From positions 372,001 through 436,000 of the forward strand of contig NZ_JAERTY010000002.1 in NCBI RefSeq assembly GCF_016746095.1: a stretch of 64,000 bases of DNA. The letters are read 5' to 3'. A model generated the notes under the pieces. The model saw nothing but the letters and a program-made list of their open reading frames with translations, was not told the origin of the DNA and ran no database searches. Source of the DNA: Sphingobacterium faecale (lineage in GTDB: Bacteria > Bacteroidota > Bacteroidia > Sphingobacteriales > Sphingobacteriaceae). The position numbers were made by a program, and so were the translations under genes. Below are positions 48,936 through 57,056 of the stretch, piece after piece. Numbering within the stretch: position 1 is the stretch's first letter; every line of letters begins with the position of its first letter.

Positions 48936-49040
48936 ACCCCGAATCGATATTTTGGCCACAAGCTGTGGCCAAATTTCATTGCCGACTGTTTCTTTAAATA
49001 TTAGCCTCATTCTCCTTAGGTTGCGAGAGTACAATTCCTT
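48936..49040 (-). pseudogene. DUF1016 fragment on the minus strand
   Basis: The minus-strand frame reads LYSRNLRRMRLIFKETVGNE then IWPQLVAKIS. This matches the DUF1016 consensus GFSxRNLxxMRxFxExxP followed by the variable xxQxVAKIPW segment. A palindrome (TTTGGCCACA / TGTGGCCAAA, 48951-48973) encodes the IWPQLVAKI part. Nothing further of the domain is present. It is a remnant of a second DUF1016 gene. Confidence 0.55.
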
Positions 49041-49049
49041 CGCGCCAGG

Positions 49050-49232
49050 ATGTTCACTCAAGAATATTTATTGGACAAAGCAAAAAAGGAAGGAATTCAG
49101 ACTGGAATGGAAAAGGGCAAAATTCAAGGTAAAATTGAAATGCTTAAAGAATTAGGCTATTCGATAGTTGATGTTTGCAAAAAACTTAGCCTGACTGAAG
49201 ATCAGGTTAAGCCATATTATGCGGGAGCGTAA
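49050..49232 (+). pseudogene. C-terminal remnant of an Rpn-type nuclease gene (duplicate copy)
   Basis: 60 codons repeat the C-terminus of the intact gene at 49826-50749: EYLLDKAKKEGIQTGMEKGK, then KIEMLKELGYSIVDVCKKLS and a shared TEDQVKPYYAGA end. One GIEK unit is missing compared with the full gene. The catalytic N-terminal domain is absent. It begins the left copy of a direct duplication that continues through a terminator and two further gene scraps to about 49733. Confidence 0.75.
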
Positions 49233-49260
49233 ATAGATTTATCAGAAGAGATATTATAAA

Positions 49261-49292
49261 AGCGTTCAGGATTAATCCTGAATGCTTTTTTT
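49261..49292 (+). terminator. Terminator of the Rpn remnant (left copy)
   Basis: A 13-bp stem (AGCGTTCAGGATT / AATCCTGAATGCT) is followed by seven T. The right copy at 50779-50810 differs at several stem bases but keeps pairing, including one compensatory G-C to A-T change. The hairpin is therefore under selection or at least functional. Confidence 0.8.
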
Positions 49293-49299
49293 ATGTGTT

Positions 49300-49490
49300 A
49301 ACTCCGCTATTTTTTCAAAGATGCATTGCGCTATATCCGTCAGTCGGTGTATCTTCCCGTCCGCATCAAACTCAAATACCGATCTGCCTTTCAACTTGAT
49401 AGCATCACCTCTTTTTGTGCTGGTTTCTCGGATCGCACCTGCTCTGTGAGTGGTAATGTAATTTTTTGTTTGTTGAGACACCATTTGCAA
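49300..49490 (-). pseudogene. Fragment of an NTF2/SnoaL-like protein (left copy)
   Basis: The minus-strand frame gives ITTHRAGAIRETSTKRGDAI and KGRSVFEFDADGKIHRLTDI. This is the C-terminal half of a nuclear-transport-factor-2/SnoaL-type domain. The N-terminal strands are absent. The right copy (50830-51005) carries the same sequence but with an in-frame stop at 50989-50991. It is a scrap rather than a gene. Confidence 0.55.
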
Positions 49491-49733
49491 AGTGGCGCTA
49501 GCTTCGGAATACTACAAATCAGCGAAAGAATATCAAGTACTACAGGTGCAACATGCTGCACTGGAGAAGAACTACAATGCGATGAAGGAACGTATGATAT
49601 CGGTGTGACTACTGCTATGGAGTATAATAAAGCGTTATTGGATTATAATGTCGCTGAGGCTAATGTCATTAAGGCCCGATATATTTTGATGTATAATGGT
49701 GAGGTGATTAAAGTGTTGAGAGGGGAGAAGTGA
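49490..49733 (+). pseudogene. C-terminal fragment of a TolC-like outer-membrane efflux protein (left copy)
   Basis: It encodes ASEYYKSAKEYQVLQVQHAA, then YDIGVTTAMEYNKALLDYNV and NVIKARYILMYNGEVIKVLR, ending GEK and a stop. This matches the last helices of the TolC family. One base is missing near 49601 relative to the right copy (CGTATG versus CGGTATG), shifting the frame. The segment belongs to the duplicated block. Confidence 0.6.
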
Positions 49734-49825
49734 GGTCTTTACAATTGAAATTGTAAATGCTAATTATTTTAGTTTAGAAGGTTTTGTTTTTGTATATTTG
49801 CTTAGTAACCATTTGATAGACAGTT

Positions 49826-50749
49826 ATGAGTAAAAGCGCAAGGCGGGTCGATGATCTCCTTTGGAAATCCATATTGGAACAGACCTTTTTCCATTTTTTA
49901 CAGTTTATGTTTCCTACTGCGGATGCTGAGTTTGATTTGAGCAAACCCTTTGACTATTTGGATAAGGAATTTGAAACATTATTCCCTCCTCAGGCCAATG
50001 GTAGGGGGGTACGCTTTGTAGACAAGCTGGTCAAGGTCTCTCTTAAACACGGTGGCGAGCAGTATATACTATGTCATATCGAGGTGCAGTCGAGCAAGGG
50101 GAAGGGTGATCTGGCAGAGCGTATGTTTCAATATTATTATAAGATATATGATCGATACAAAGTGCCTGTCACAGCAATAGCTATCCTTGCTGATGGTAAT
50201 AAAAGTTATCGGCCCAAGGTGTATATACGTGAGTTTATGTCTACTAAGATTCAGTACGATTTCAACAGCTATAAAATCTTGGATCAGGATGAATTTGAGC
50301 TTCGGGCCAATAGCAATCCGTTTTCGGTAGTGGTGCTGACGGCGTTATTGGCTATACTGCACAAGAACATTACAGACGAGAAACTCAAGGAAATTAAGCA
50401 TGATCTCTATGATGAAATGATGAAGCGTAATATGGATAAGGTAACCCGTCAGGGGCTGTACGATTTTTTAACGTATTATGTAAATTTTGATAACCAGCAC
50501 ATTTTGAGTATATTTGAATCAGAAATAGAAGAAAAAATAGGAAGGAGCGATACTATGGGCACTCGGGAATATTTATTGGACAAGGCGGAGAAGAAGGGAA
50601 TCCAGACTGGGATTGAGAAGGGAATTGAAAAAGGTAAAATTCAAGGTAAAATCGAAATACTTAAAGATTTAGGCTATTCGATAGTGGATGTCTGCAAAAA
50701 GCTTAGCTTAACCGAAGAGCAGGTAAAGCCATATTATGCGGGAGCGTAA
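49826..50749 (+). CDS. Rpn family recombination-promoting nuclease / putative transposase
   Basis: A 307-residue intact protein. An N-terminal PD-(D/E)XK-type nuclease domain (about 1-200) contains DDLLWKSILEQTFFHFLQFM, the acidic region EFDLSKPFDYLDKEFETLFP, and the E-x-Q core HIEVQSSK near 83-90. A linker is followed by a C-terminal coiled region of GIEKGIEKGK repeats (about 250-275) and SIVDVCKKLSLTEEQVK. Rpn proteins in E. coli promote RecA-independent recombination and are seen as domesticated or transposase-like elements. Here the gene sits in the middle of a direct duplication of its own 3' flank. It is the only intact member in the window. Confidence 0.8.
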   Translation: MSKSARRVDDLLWKSILEQTFFHFLQFMFPTADAEFDLSKPFDYLDKEFETLFPPQANGRGVRFVDKLVKVSLKHGGEQYILCHIEVQSSKGKGDLAERMFQYYYKIYDRYKVPVTAIAILADGNKSYRPKVYIREFMSTKIQYDFNSYKILDQDEFELRANSNPFSVVVLTALLAILHKNITDEKLKEIKHDLYDEMMKRNMDKVTRQGLYDFLTYYVNFDNQHILSIFESEIEEKIGRSDTMGTREYLLDKAEKKGIQTGIEKGIEKGKIQGKIEILKDLGYSIVDVCKKLSLTEEQVKPYYAGA

Positions 50750-50778
50750 ATAGATTTATCAGAACAGATATTATAAAA

Positions 50779-50810
50779 GCGTTTAGAATCAATTCTGAAC
50801 GCTTTTTTTT
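50779..50810 (+). terminator. Terminator of the intact Rpn gene
   Basis: The stem AGCGTTTAGAAT / ATTCTGAACGCT is followed by eight T, about 30 bp after the Rpn stop codon. It is homologous to the left copy at 49261 with partly compensated stem substitutions. Confidence 0.8.
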
Positions 50811-50829
50811 GTGTCTTCACTCCGCTGTT

Positions 50830-51005
50830 TTTTTCAAAGATGCATTTCGCTATATCCGTCAGTCGGTGTATCTTCCCGTCCGCATCAAACTCAAATACCG
50901 ATCTGCCTTTCAACTTGATAGCATCACCTTTTTTTGTGCTGGTTTCTCGGATCGCACCTGCTCTGTGAGTGGTAATGTAATTTTTTGTTTATTGAGACAC
51001 CATTT
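50830..51005 (-). pseudogene. Fragment of an NTF2/SnoaL-like protein (right copy)
   Basis: The duplicate of the segment at 49300-49490. Reading on the minus strand, the CAA of MVSQQTKN has become CAA-TAA, giving a stop at 50989-50991, but the core FEFDADGKIHRLTDI phrase is preserved. Confidence 0.5.
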
Positions 51006-51230
51006 GCAAAGTGGCGCTAGCTTCGGAATACTACAAATCAGCGAAAGAATATCAAGTACTACAGGTGCAACATGCTGCGCTGGAGAAGAACTACAATGCG
51101 ATGAAGGAACGGTATGATATCGGTGTGACTACTGCTATGGAGTATAATAAGGCGATATTGGATTACAACGTCGCGGAAGCTAATGTCATCAATGCAAAGT
51201 ATACTTTGATGTACAATGGAGAGGTGATAA
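51005..51230 (+). pseudogene. C-terminal fragment of a TolC-like protein (right copy)
   Basis: In-frame text from a GTG near 51011: ALASEYYKSAKEYQVLQVQH, then NYNAMKERYDIGVTTAMEYN and ANVINAKYTLMYNGEVI. Identity to the left copy ends at about 51230, just before the IKVLRGEK end; the sequence then turns into non-homologous bases. The cut falls next to the stop of the convergent HTH gene, marking the end of the duplicated block. Confidence 0.6.
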
Positions 51231-51271
51231 TTTCCTGTTGGAACTTCTGCGAGCCTTGTCTCGTAAATGGT

Positions 51272-51670
51272 TTAGACGCTACTACCTTTTTTTAGTAGCT
51301 CGTTGTAGTTTTTAATTAACGAATTGTGTTCTTTCATTAATTCATTATATTCTTTCATCTGCTCATAGTACTTTTCTTTCCATTGATCACGTTCTAGAGC
51401 TAAAATATTAATTTTGTCGTTTGATGCGTCTGCTATTACTAGATTGTTATTCTTAAGCCAGTTTGTAAATTCAGGTATCTCTTTTGAAAACCTGTAGTTC
51501 ATAGCTCTGGCATATTTATACAATGTTTTAAATGGAAGGTCATCTTGAACTATGTGTTTATAATACGTAGATTGAGATGCATACCCAGCCATTTCTATGA
51601 TAGTGACTTTAGGAAGAGCATGGTTTTCTGCCACAAAGTCTAGAATTTTCCCTATATGTTTTTTAGTCAT
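51272..51670 (-). CDS. Small HTH protein with C-terminal coiled coil
   Basis: A 132-residue protein. The N-terminal helices include VTIIEMAGYASQSTYYKHIV, which looks like a helix-turn-helix in the style of Bacteroidota regulators that bind short sites. KTLYKYARAMNYRFSKEIPEF follows. The C-terminal 40 residues are a strongly charged coiled coil with Glu/Lys/Asn heptads (YYEQMKEYNELMKEHNSLIK). It probably binds DNA as a dimer or oligomer; the target is unknown. It borders the duplicated Rpn region and may be accessory cargo of it. Confidence 0.65.
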   Translation of the reverse strand: MTKKHIGKILDFVAENHALPKVTIIEMAGYASQSTYYKHIVQDDLPFKTLYKYARAMNYRFSKEIPEFTNWLKNNNLVIADASNDKINILALERDQWKEKYYEQMKEYNELMKEHNSLIKNYNELLKKGSSV

Positions 51671-52439
51671 TGTACCGATTTAACCCAACTTGAATTGGAT
51701 AAACCAAGTTAGCTAAAGCATGATGTAAAGTAAATACTGAAAAACACGTCATTTTATTTTTATTTTACGTCATTATATGTATATTTGTATCATTGTACTG
51801 AATTTTAATTGAAAAGTGTATTATTTCATATACTTTTTAGTATTATTTTTATGGGTCTCGTCAACAGAAACTAGCACTTTTTGAACCGAAGCGAGACGAC
51901 AGGAGTACACCATTGCCCAAAAGAATTAGTAAATATCCTATATTTGCTTTTCTTCAGGGCTGGTTTCCTGTTGGATGTTGTTTCGGGGTCTGTGCTAGTA
52001 CCTTGTTGACAGCTGAAAACAGGGACCGCCCTGTTGATGTTTTAAGGGACTCGTTAAATAGATAACGAGAATGGACTTAAAAAGAAGAACAAAAAATCTA
52101 ATATCTGCTCCTGAATAGTTCAGGTTAGTAGACTTGGTCTTAAGAAGACCAATCTAATCGGTTTTGCGCTCCAGTTATTACCCGAAATTATAACCAATAT
52201 AAAACTTAGATAGTGAGCCCTTCCCGATAACAAATCAATCAATTTTATTTATTAACCGTGTGGCCTGATCAAGGATTGGGTACGGGAGGATATTGACCGG
52301 TCTATTTTTCCGGCGCCACCTTCATTGGGTCACATCAAAAATAACCAAAAAATGAACAATTTTTTAAGGGCTGGGAGAGGTATGGCCGTTGGCCAGAGCC
52401 GTGTCCGCCTGAAAATTCAAAATAGAGAGAGACTGCTTC
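51671..52439. other. Intergenic region upstream of the TlpA-SusCD operon
   Basis: About 770 bp. It holds GC-richer patches (51890-52060 and 52200-52330) but no recognisable gene, transposase or RNA. An open frame begins at 52325 and runs into the TlpA gene, but its first 91 codons overlap palindromes and are probably not translated. Confidence 0.45.
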
Positions 52440-52543
52440 TACCGCTCCAGCGGTATTCCCGAAGTAAATTCGGGACACAGCGCAGTGACGCTGTGGGAGT
52501 GCTATTAGCTAATAGCCATAAGCTATCCCGATATAAAATCGGG
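52440..52543. repeat. Cluster of five small palindromes before the TlpA gene
   Basis: In order: TACCGCTCCAGCGGTA (52440-52455), TCCCGAAGTAAATTCGGGA (52457-52475), CACAGCG...CGCTGTG (52476-52495), GCTATTAGCTAATAGC (52501-52516) and TCCCGATATAAAATCGGGA (52526-52543, with 7-bp arms). The second and fifth are versions of one element. Similar short dyads occur again at 52680-52710 (GCTATTAGC / GGCCATTAGC). They appear to be inserted mini-palindromes or a complex leader. Confidence 0.7.
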
Positions 52544-52597
52544 ACCGAGGCAAGTTATCAAGACCTTTCTAGTCGCCCAATTGATAAGAATAGAGGT

Positions 52598-54034
52598 ATG
52601 ACATCTTTATTCTGTATAGACCTCTCTGTTCCACTACGCTCCAATCGAGGTGACGTGCTGTGTGGATTGAGGTCGCCATCTGCTATTAGCTATTGGCCAT
52701 TAGCCTGTATAATAATATTCTGTGTGTTGTTTAGTGGTCTTTTGGTTTCTCCTGTCTTGGGGCAGGAGGCCAAAGGCCTTAAGAAGCCAAATGCTTTGCA
52801 GATAGGGGATAAAATACCCGACGAACTGTGGCATATGCCTCTGCAGGTCGTAAGTAATCCTGATCAAATAAAAACAATGACCTTGAATGACTATCGGGGC
52901 AAGCTGATTATACTCGACTTTTGGGCTACATGGTGCGGAGGTTGTATAGCTGCTTTTCCCAAGCTTGACACACTGCAACAAAAATATGCTAAAGATGTGA
53001 CGTTCTTAAGTGTCTCAACAGAAAGTAAAGAACGTGTTTCCGTATTCATAAAGGCACGCGGTGCTCAAACACCAAATCTTACTTTTATCTCCGAAGGTAA
53101 GGACATAGATGATTATTTTAAATATGGAACACTGCCCCATTATGTTTGGATAGACTCGCAAGGCGTAATTCGTAGCAGCTCCGAATCACTACAGGTCAAT
53201 GCTTTCAATATAGATGAAGCTCTGAAAGGAATATTTAATTTCAGAACGAAGACTGACGTCATTGTAGAATATGATTTTGACAGATCATTACTTCAAAATG
53301 TTGGTAATGATGAGAAAGGTCCCGTATCTTATAGTAGTACCTTAATGCCTTATCAGCCTGGATTACCTCTGATACAAGACATAAGAGAAGACTCTTTAAT
53401 CGGAAGAAAAATCACTTATTTAAATTCCAATCTCTTTGCGCTATATACGAGAGCCTACTCTACAGCTGGTCATTATTTTTGGGAGATAAATACAAGACTA
53501 GAAGTAAAGGACGCAGATAAGCTGATCAAGCGAGGTATTCCGGGGCAACGCTATGCAGACTGGCTTGCCGCAGGAAATGGCTATTGTTATGAGCAGATTG
53601 TACATTATGAAGATAGAGACTCTTGTTTCAAATATATGCAGGATGATCTGGATAGGATGATCCCGCAATATCAAGCTGTTGTAGAGCCGAGAGAGATTCT
53701 CTGTTATATACTTAAACTCATTGATGAAAAAAAGCTTCTAGCATCAGCAGAAAAAGACAGTGCTCTTCGAGCTGCCTACGGTACCAAAGAAAAGACATTT
53801 AATGGTACTAATATCTTAATAGAAAAGCTCGTTGAAGAAATTAATCAGTATGGAAAAATGGGCATTAATCTCTACAATGAGACGGGGCGAAATGATCGGC
53901 TTACAATATCGATACCCAAGCCTACGGGAGATCTAACTGAAGTCAATCAATACCTGGCAAAGTATGGTCTCGCTATTTCATTAGAGAAAAGAACGAAGCC
54001 CTTTTTGATCATTAAAGATAGACTTACCCTATGA
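52598..54034 (+). CDS. TlpA-like thioredoxin-fold exported protein heading a SusCD operon
   Basis: About 479 residues when started at 52598. The mature part begins after a signal peptide (CVLFSGLLVSPVLGQ). A thioredoxin-fold domain lies at about 70-200 with the active site WCGGC near 112-116 (LIILDFWATWCGGCIAAFP); the middle Pro of the usual WCGPC is Gly. The C-terminal 270 residues have no recognised domain. The frame continues upstream to 52325, but that part is made of inserted palindromes, so the true start is uncertain (a TTG near 52665 is another option). The stop overlaps the SusC start by 4 bp, so redox protein and receptor are co-translated. Confidence 0.8.
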   Translation: MTSLFCIDLSVPLRSNRGDVLCGLRSPSAISYWPLACIIIFCVLFSGLLVSPVLGQEAKGLKKPNALQIGDKIPDELWHMPLQVVSNPDQIKTMTLNDYRGKLIILDFWATWCGGCIAAFPKLDTLQQKYAKDVTFLSVSTESKERVSVFIKARGAQTPNLTFISEGKDIDDYFKYGTLPHYVWIDSQGVIRSSSESLQVNAFNIDEALKGIFNFRTKTDVIVEYDFDRSLLQNVGNDEKGPVSYSSTLMPYQPGLPLIQDIREDSLIGRKITYLNSNLFALYTRAYSTAGHYFWEINTRLEVKDADKLIKRGIPGQRYADWLAAGNGYCYEQIVHYEDRDSCFKYMQDDLDRMIPQYQAVVEPREILCYILKLIDEKKLLASAEKDSALRAAYGTKEKTFNGTNILIEKLVEEINQYGKMGINLYNETGRNDRLTISIPKPTGDLTEVNQYLAKYGLAISLEKRTKPFLIIKDRLTL

Positions 54035-57000
54035 AAACGTTGAATCTAATATCTAGGGGCATATCGCTGTTAGCAGTGATGTATGCAACCACCTTTAGTG
54101 TAATGGCACAGCAAAAGGCAATGCATCTATCAAAAGATACGGTCAAAAGACCTGTCGAAATCGATGAAGTGTTGATTAATACGGGGTACCAGCGGATCGG
54201 GAAAGAGCGAGCCACGGGCGCCTATTCGCATCTGGATAGCGCCAAGGTTAAGTACGGTGTCGGTATGGGTATTTTAGAACGATTGGCCGATCAGGTGCCT
54301 GGTCTTATCTTTAATAATGTCGGTACCAAGGGAATTAATAATAGCGATATCTTAATACGTGGGCAGAGTACCATCCAGTCGCGGACCGATCCCCTTATCG
54401 TTATTGATAACTTTCCGTTCGATGGCGATATGAACGCCATTAACCCCGAGGATGTCGAGAGCATCACGGTACTGCGCGATGCGGTGGCTACCTCGATATG
54501 GGGTGCCCGTGCAGGGAATGGCGTTATCGTGATTACGACCAAGCAAGGGAAATATAATAGTAAGGTCAGGCTATCGCTCTCCAGTACGTATACCATCGGG
54601 CAGCGCCCAGACCTATCGTATAGACAGGCAATCCGCAATGCCGATTATATTGATCTGGAAAAGGAGCTGTTTGCAAACGGGGTCTATACGAATGATATAG
54701 CGAGTGCCGCAAAGGTACCACTAAGTGAAGTGGTCGAGTTGCTATTCGAGAAAAAGAACCATCCGGCAAGAGGAGGTGAAATCGATCAGCAGATAGAGGC
54801 ACTTAAGGGCTATGATCTGCGGACTGATCTTTCCAAATATGCTTACAGAAGCTCTTCATTAAGACAGCTTGCGCTCAATCTTAGTGGTGGTTCGGATAAG
54901 CATCGCTACTACCTATCGGGTGGTGCCGATAAGAACCTGGAATCACTCAGGGGCAATAGCTTGGAGCGGTATACGCTACGCGTTGATAATGTGTTAAAAA
55001 TGCTTCGTGATCGCGTGGAGATCAATCCACAGATCAATTATAGTAACTCATCAAGCAGTCGTTTTTACCTGCCCGCCAAATTTTCTAGTTTATATCCTTA
55101 TGCACGGCTAGTGGATCAGCATGGTACTGGCAGAGGTCTAGCCTTGGATTACAGCTCGCGTTTCATCAAGGAATCGGGCGATTTAGGATTTTACGACTGG
55201 TCGTACAATCTTTTGGACGAGATCGAACGGTCCAATAATTCGCTACGTAACCATGATGTACGTTTCAACCTGCGTACCGATGTGGATCTATCCCGAGGCT
55301 TTGCATTATCGTTGAATTACCAGCATTTGCTGAAATTCGGATCAGGCAAAACGTTGAATGATAGAGGCGATTATTTTACCCGTAATCTGCTCAATCAGTA
55401 TTCGTCTATCAATTCGGCAGGAGTTGTTACTAGCGCTATTCCAACCGGTTCTATTCTCGATTATTCCAATGAAACGGCAAAAGGATATAACTTTAGGACA
55501 CAGCTTTCCTATGCCGGGCAAGATCGGCTTACGGGCCTGCATGTCATAGCCGGTTACGAGATCTCGGAAAATAAACTACAGTCGCTCATAGGTAGAGAGT
55601 ATGGGTATGATCAGGATTATGGTATTTTCTCGGAAGTAGATTATAAAACCAGTTTTATACTATTTCCTGGGACTAATCGAAGTGGACGGATTCCCTTCAT
55701 AGACAAAGAAAGTGAAACTGTCGATCGCTTTGTTTCCCTATACAGCAATGCATCGTACGAATGGTGGAACAAATATTCGGTTTCATCGAGTGTACGGTGG
55801 GATAGGAGTAACCTGTTCGGGGTCAAGACCAACCAAAAAGGGGTTCCGTTGTATTCCATTGGTGGGGCATGGAATATTAAAAATGAGCTTTTAAAAGGCA
55901 GTACACTCTTTGATGTATTAAAATTACGTCTTACCTACGGTAGCAGTGGCAATGTCAATAGAAGTCTTTCGGCCTACACCACAGCCCGGTTCTCCGCATT
56001 TATTGCTGCAAATGGTTTAAAGTATGCAGATATTATCAATCCGCCCAACCCGCAATTGCGCTGGGAGCAGGTCATTATGCAGAATATTGGAATTGATCTG
56101 AGTGCGCTGGACAGGCGACTGAATGTTACCCTAGATTATTATAAGAAGAAAGGAAAAGATATCATTGGTGAAAGCCCCTTGCCACCACAGACGGGTGTGG
56201 CAGCCTTCATTGGTAATACGGCACATACTTCCGGTTCGGGACTGGATGTGACGGTTGGTACAGGCAATACTGTTGGTGTGGTCAAATGGACAACCGATCT
56301 ACTCTATCACTTTGAGAGAGAAAGAGTGACGACATACCTGAAGGATAATATAACCGCACGGTCGTACACGGAGAATACAAGTCAACCAGCAATGGGTTTT
56401 CCGCTCTATGCCTACTACAGTTACCGATCGGCAGGATTAGATCCAGATAATGGTTCTCCTCGGGGCTATCTGAATGGGGAGCCATCTCTAGATTATGCAA
56501 AAATAATGTCAAGTACGGAGTTCGAAGATCTGGTGTATCATGGCTCCGCACGGCCTACACAATTTGGTAGTCTGAGGAATAGTTTCGTTTTTAATGGATT
56601 GACACTATCATTTACCTTAAATTTTAAATTAGGCTATTATTTCAGAAGGGAGTCGGTAGATTATAATGGGCTTATACAAGGGAAGGGCGGTCATGAAGAT
56701 TACTATGATAGGTGGCAGAAAACAGGAGATGAGCTGACCACAAATATTCCTTCGGTACCATTAGCAGTGAATGCCAATCGGCATACGTTTTACCGTTACA
56801 GTGATGTGCTTGTGGAGCGTGGTGATCATATCCGCTTTCATGATGCTAAATTGTCCTACGAGTTTGATCGGTTGCTTAAGAAAGACTGGGTTCGATCTGC
56901 TACACTTTTTGTGTTTGCAGACAATATTGGGCTCTTATGGACTAAAAATAAAAAGGATATAGATCCGGATGTATTGCCGCTCGTAAATAGTTTCCGAAGC

Positions 57001-57045
57001 TCTACACCATTCTCTTTGTCCATGGGGCTACAGTTTAACCTTTAA
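54031..57045 (+). CDS. SusC/RagA family receptor lacking the N-terminal accessory domain (locus 3)
   Basis: A 1004-residue TonB-dependent receptor. A signal peptide (LLAVMYATTFSVMAQQ) leads almost directly into the TonB box/plug, EIDEVLINTGYQRIGKERAT, DILIRGQSTIQSRTDPLIVI and AGNGVIVITTKQG. The usual carboxypeptidase-regulatory-like domain and STN domain are both absent. The barrel ends PFSLSMGLQFNL. This short type, with its GYQxIxKERATG box, is frequent beside TlpA genes in Sphingobacteriaceae and may import peptide-like or redox-sensitive ligands; the ligand is unknown. It overlaps the TlpA gene by 4 bp and is followed 11 bp later by SusD. Confidence 0.94.
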   Translation: MKTLNLISRGISLLAVMYATTFSVMAQQKAMHLSKDTVKRPVEIDEVLINTGYQRIGKERATGAYSHLDSAKVKYGVGMGILERLADQVPGLIFNNVGTKGINNSDILIRGQSTIQSRTDPLIVIDNFPFDGDMNAINPEDVESITVLRDAVATSIWGARAGNGVIVITTKQGKYNSKVRLSLSSTYTIGQRPDLSYRQAIRNADYIDLEKELFANGVYTNDIASAAKVPLSEVVELLFEKKNHPARGGEIDQQIEALKGYDLRTDLSKYAYRSSSLRQLALNLSGGSDKHRYYLSGGADKNLESLRGNSLERYTLRVDNVLKMLRDRVEINPQINYSNSSSSRFYLPAKFSSLYPYARLVDQHGTGRGLALDYSSRFIKESGDLGFYDWSYNLLDEIERSNNSLRNHDVRFNLRTDVDLSRGFALSLNYQHLLKFGSGKTLNDRGDYFTRNLLNQYSSINSAGVVTSAIPTGSILDYSNETAKGYNFRTQLSYAGQDRLTGLHVIAGYEISENKLQSLIGREYGYDQDYGIFSEVDYKTSFILFPGTNRSGRIPFIDKESETVDRFVSLYSNASYEWWNKYSVSSSVRWDRSNLFGVKTNQKGVPLYSIGGAWNIKNELLKGSTLFDVLKLRLTYGSSGNVNRSLSAYTTARFSAFIAANGLKYADIINPPNPQLRWEQVIMQNIGIDLSALDRRLNVTLDYYKKKGKDIIGESPLPPQTGVAAFIGNTAHTSGSGLDVTVGTGNTVGVVKWTTDLLYHFERERVTTYLKDNITARSYTENTSQPAMGFPLYAYYSYRSAGLDPDNGSPRGYLNGEPSLDYAKIMSSTEFEDLVYHGSARPTQFGSLRNSFVFNGLTLSFTLNFKLGYYFRRESVDYNGLIQGKGGHEDYYDRWQKTGDELTTNIPSVPLAVNANRHTFYRYSDVLVERGDHIRFHDAKLSYEFDRLLKKDWVRSATLFVFADNIGLLWTKNKKDIDPDVLPLVNSFRSSTPFSLSMGLQFNL

Positions 57046-57056
57046 AGATTATACAG

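Noticed and set aside
48867..49061. Intact small minus-strand gene of 64 codons
   Set aside because: Its middle is a DUF1016 fragment and its ends match nothing, so it is reported only as a remnant.
49326..49733. A 135-residue plus-strand gene in the duplicated block
   Set aside because: The first half is the complement of the NTF2-like scrap and the second half is the frameshifted TolC scrap; it joins two unrelated remnants.
50809..51117. A 102-residue plus-strand gene in the right copy
   Set aside because: Same reason as its left counterpart: it is antisense to the NTF2-like fragment.
52325..52597. N-terminal extension of the TlpA protein to 52325
   Set aside because: The sequence is made of stacked palindromes and lacks a signal peptide; the extension would bury the real one at internal positions.
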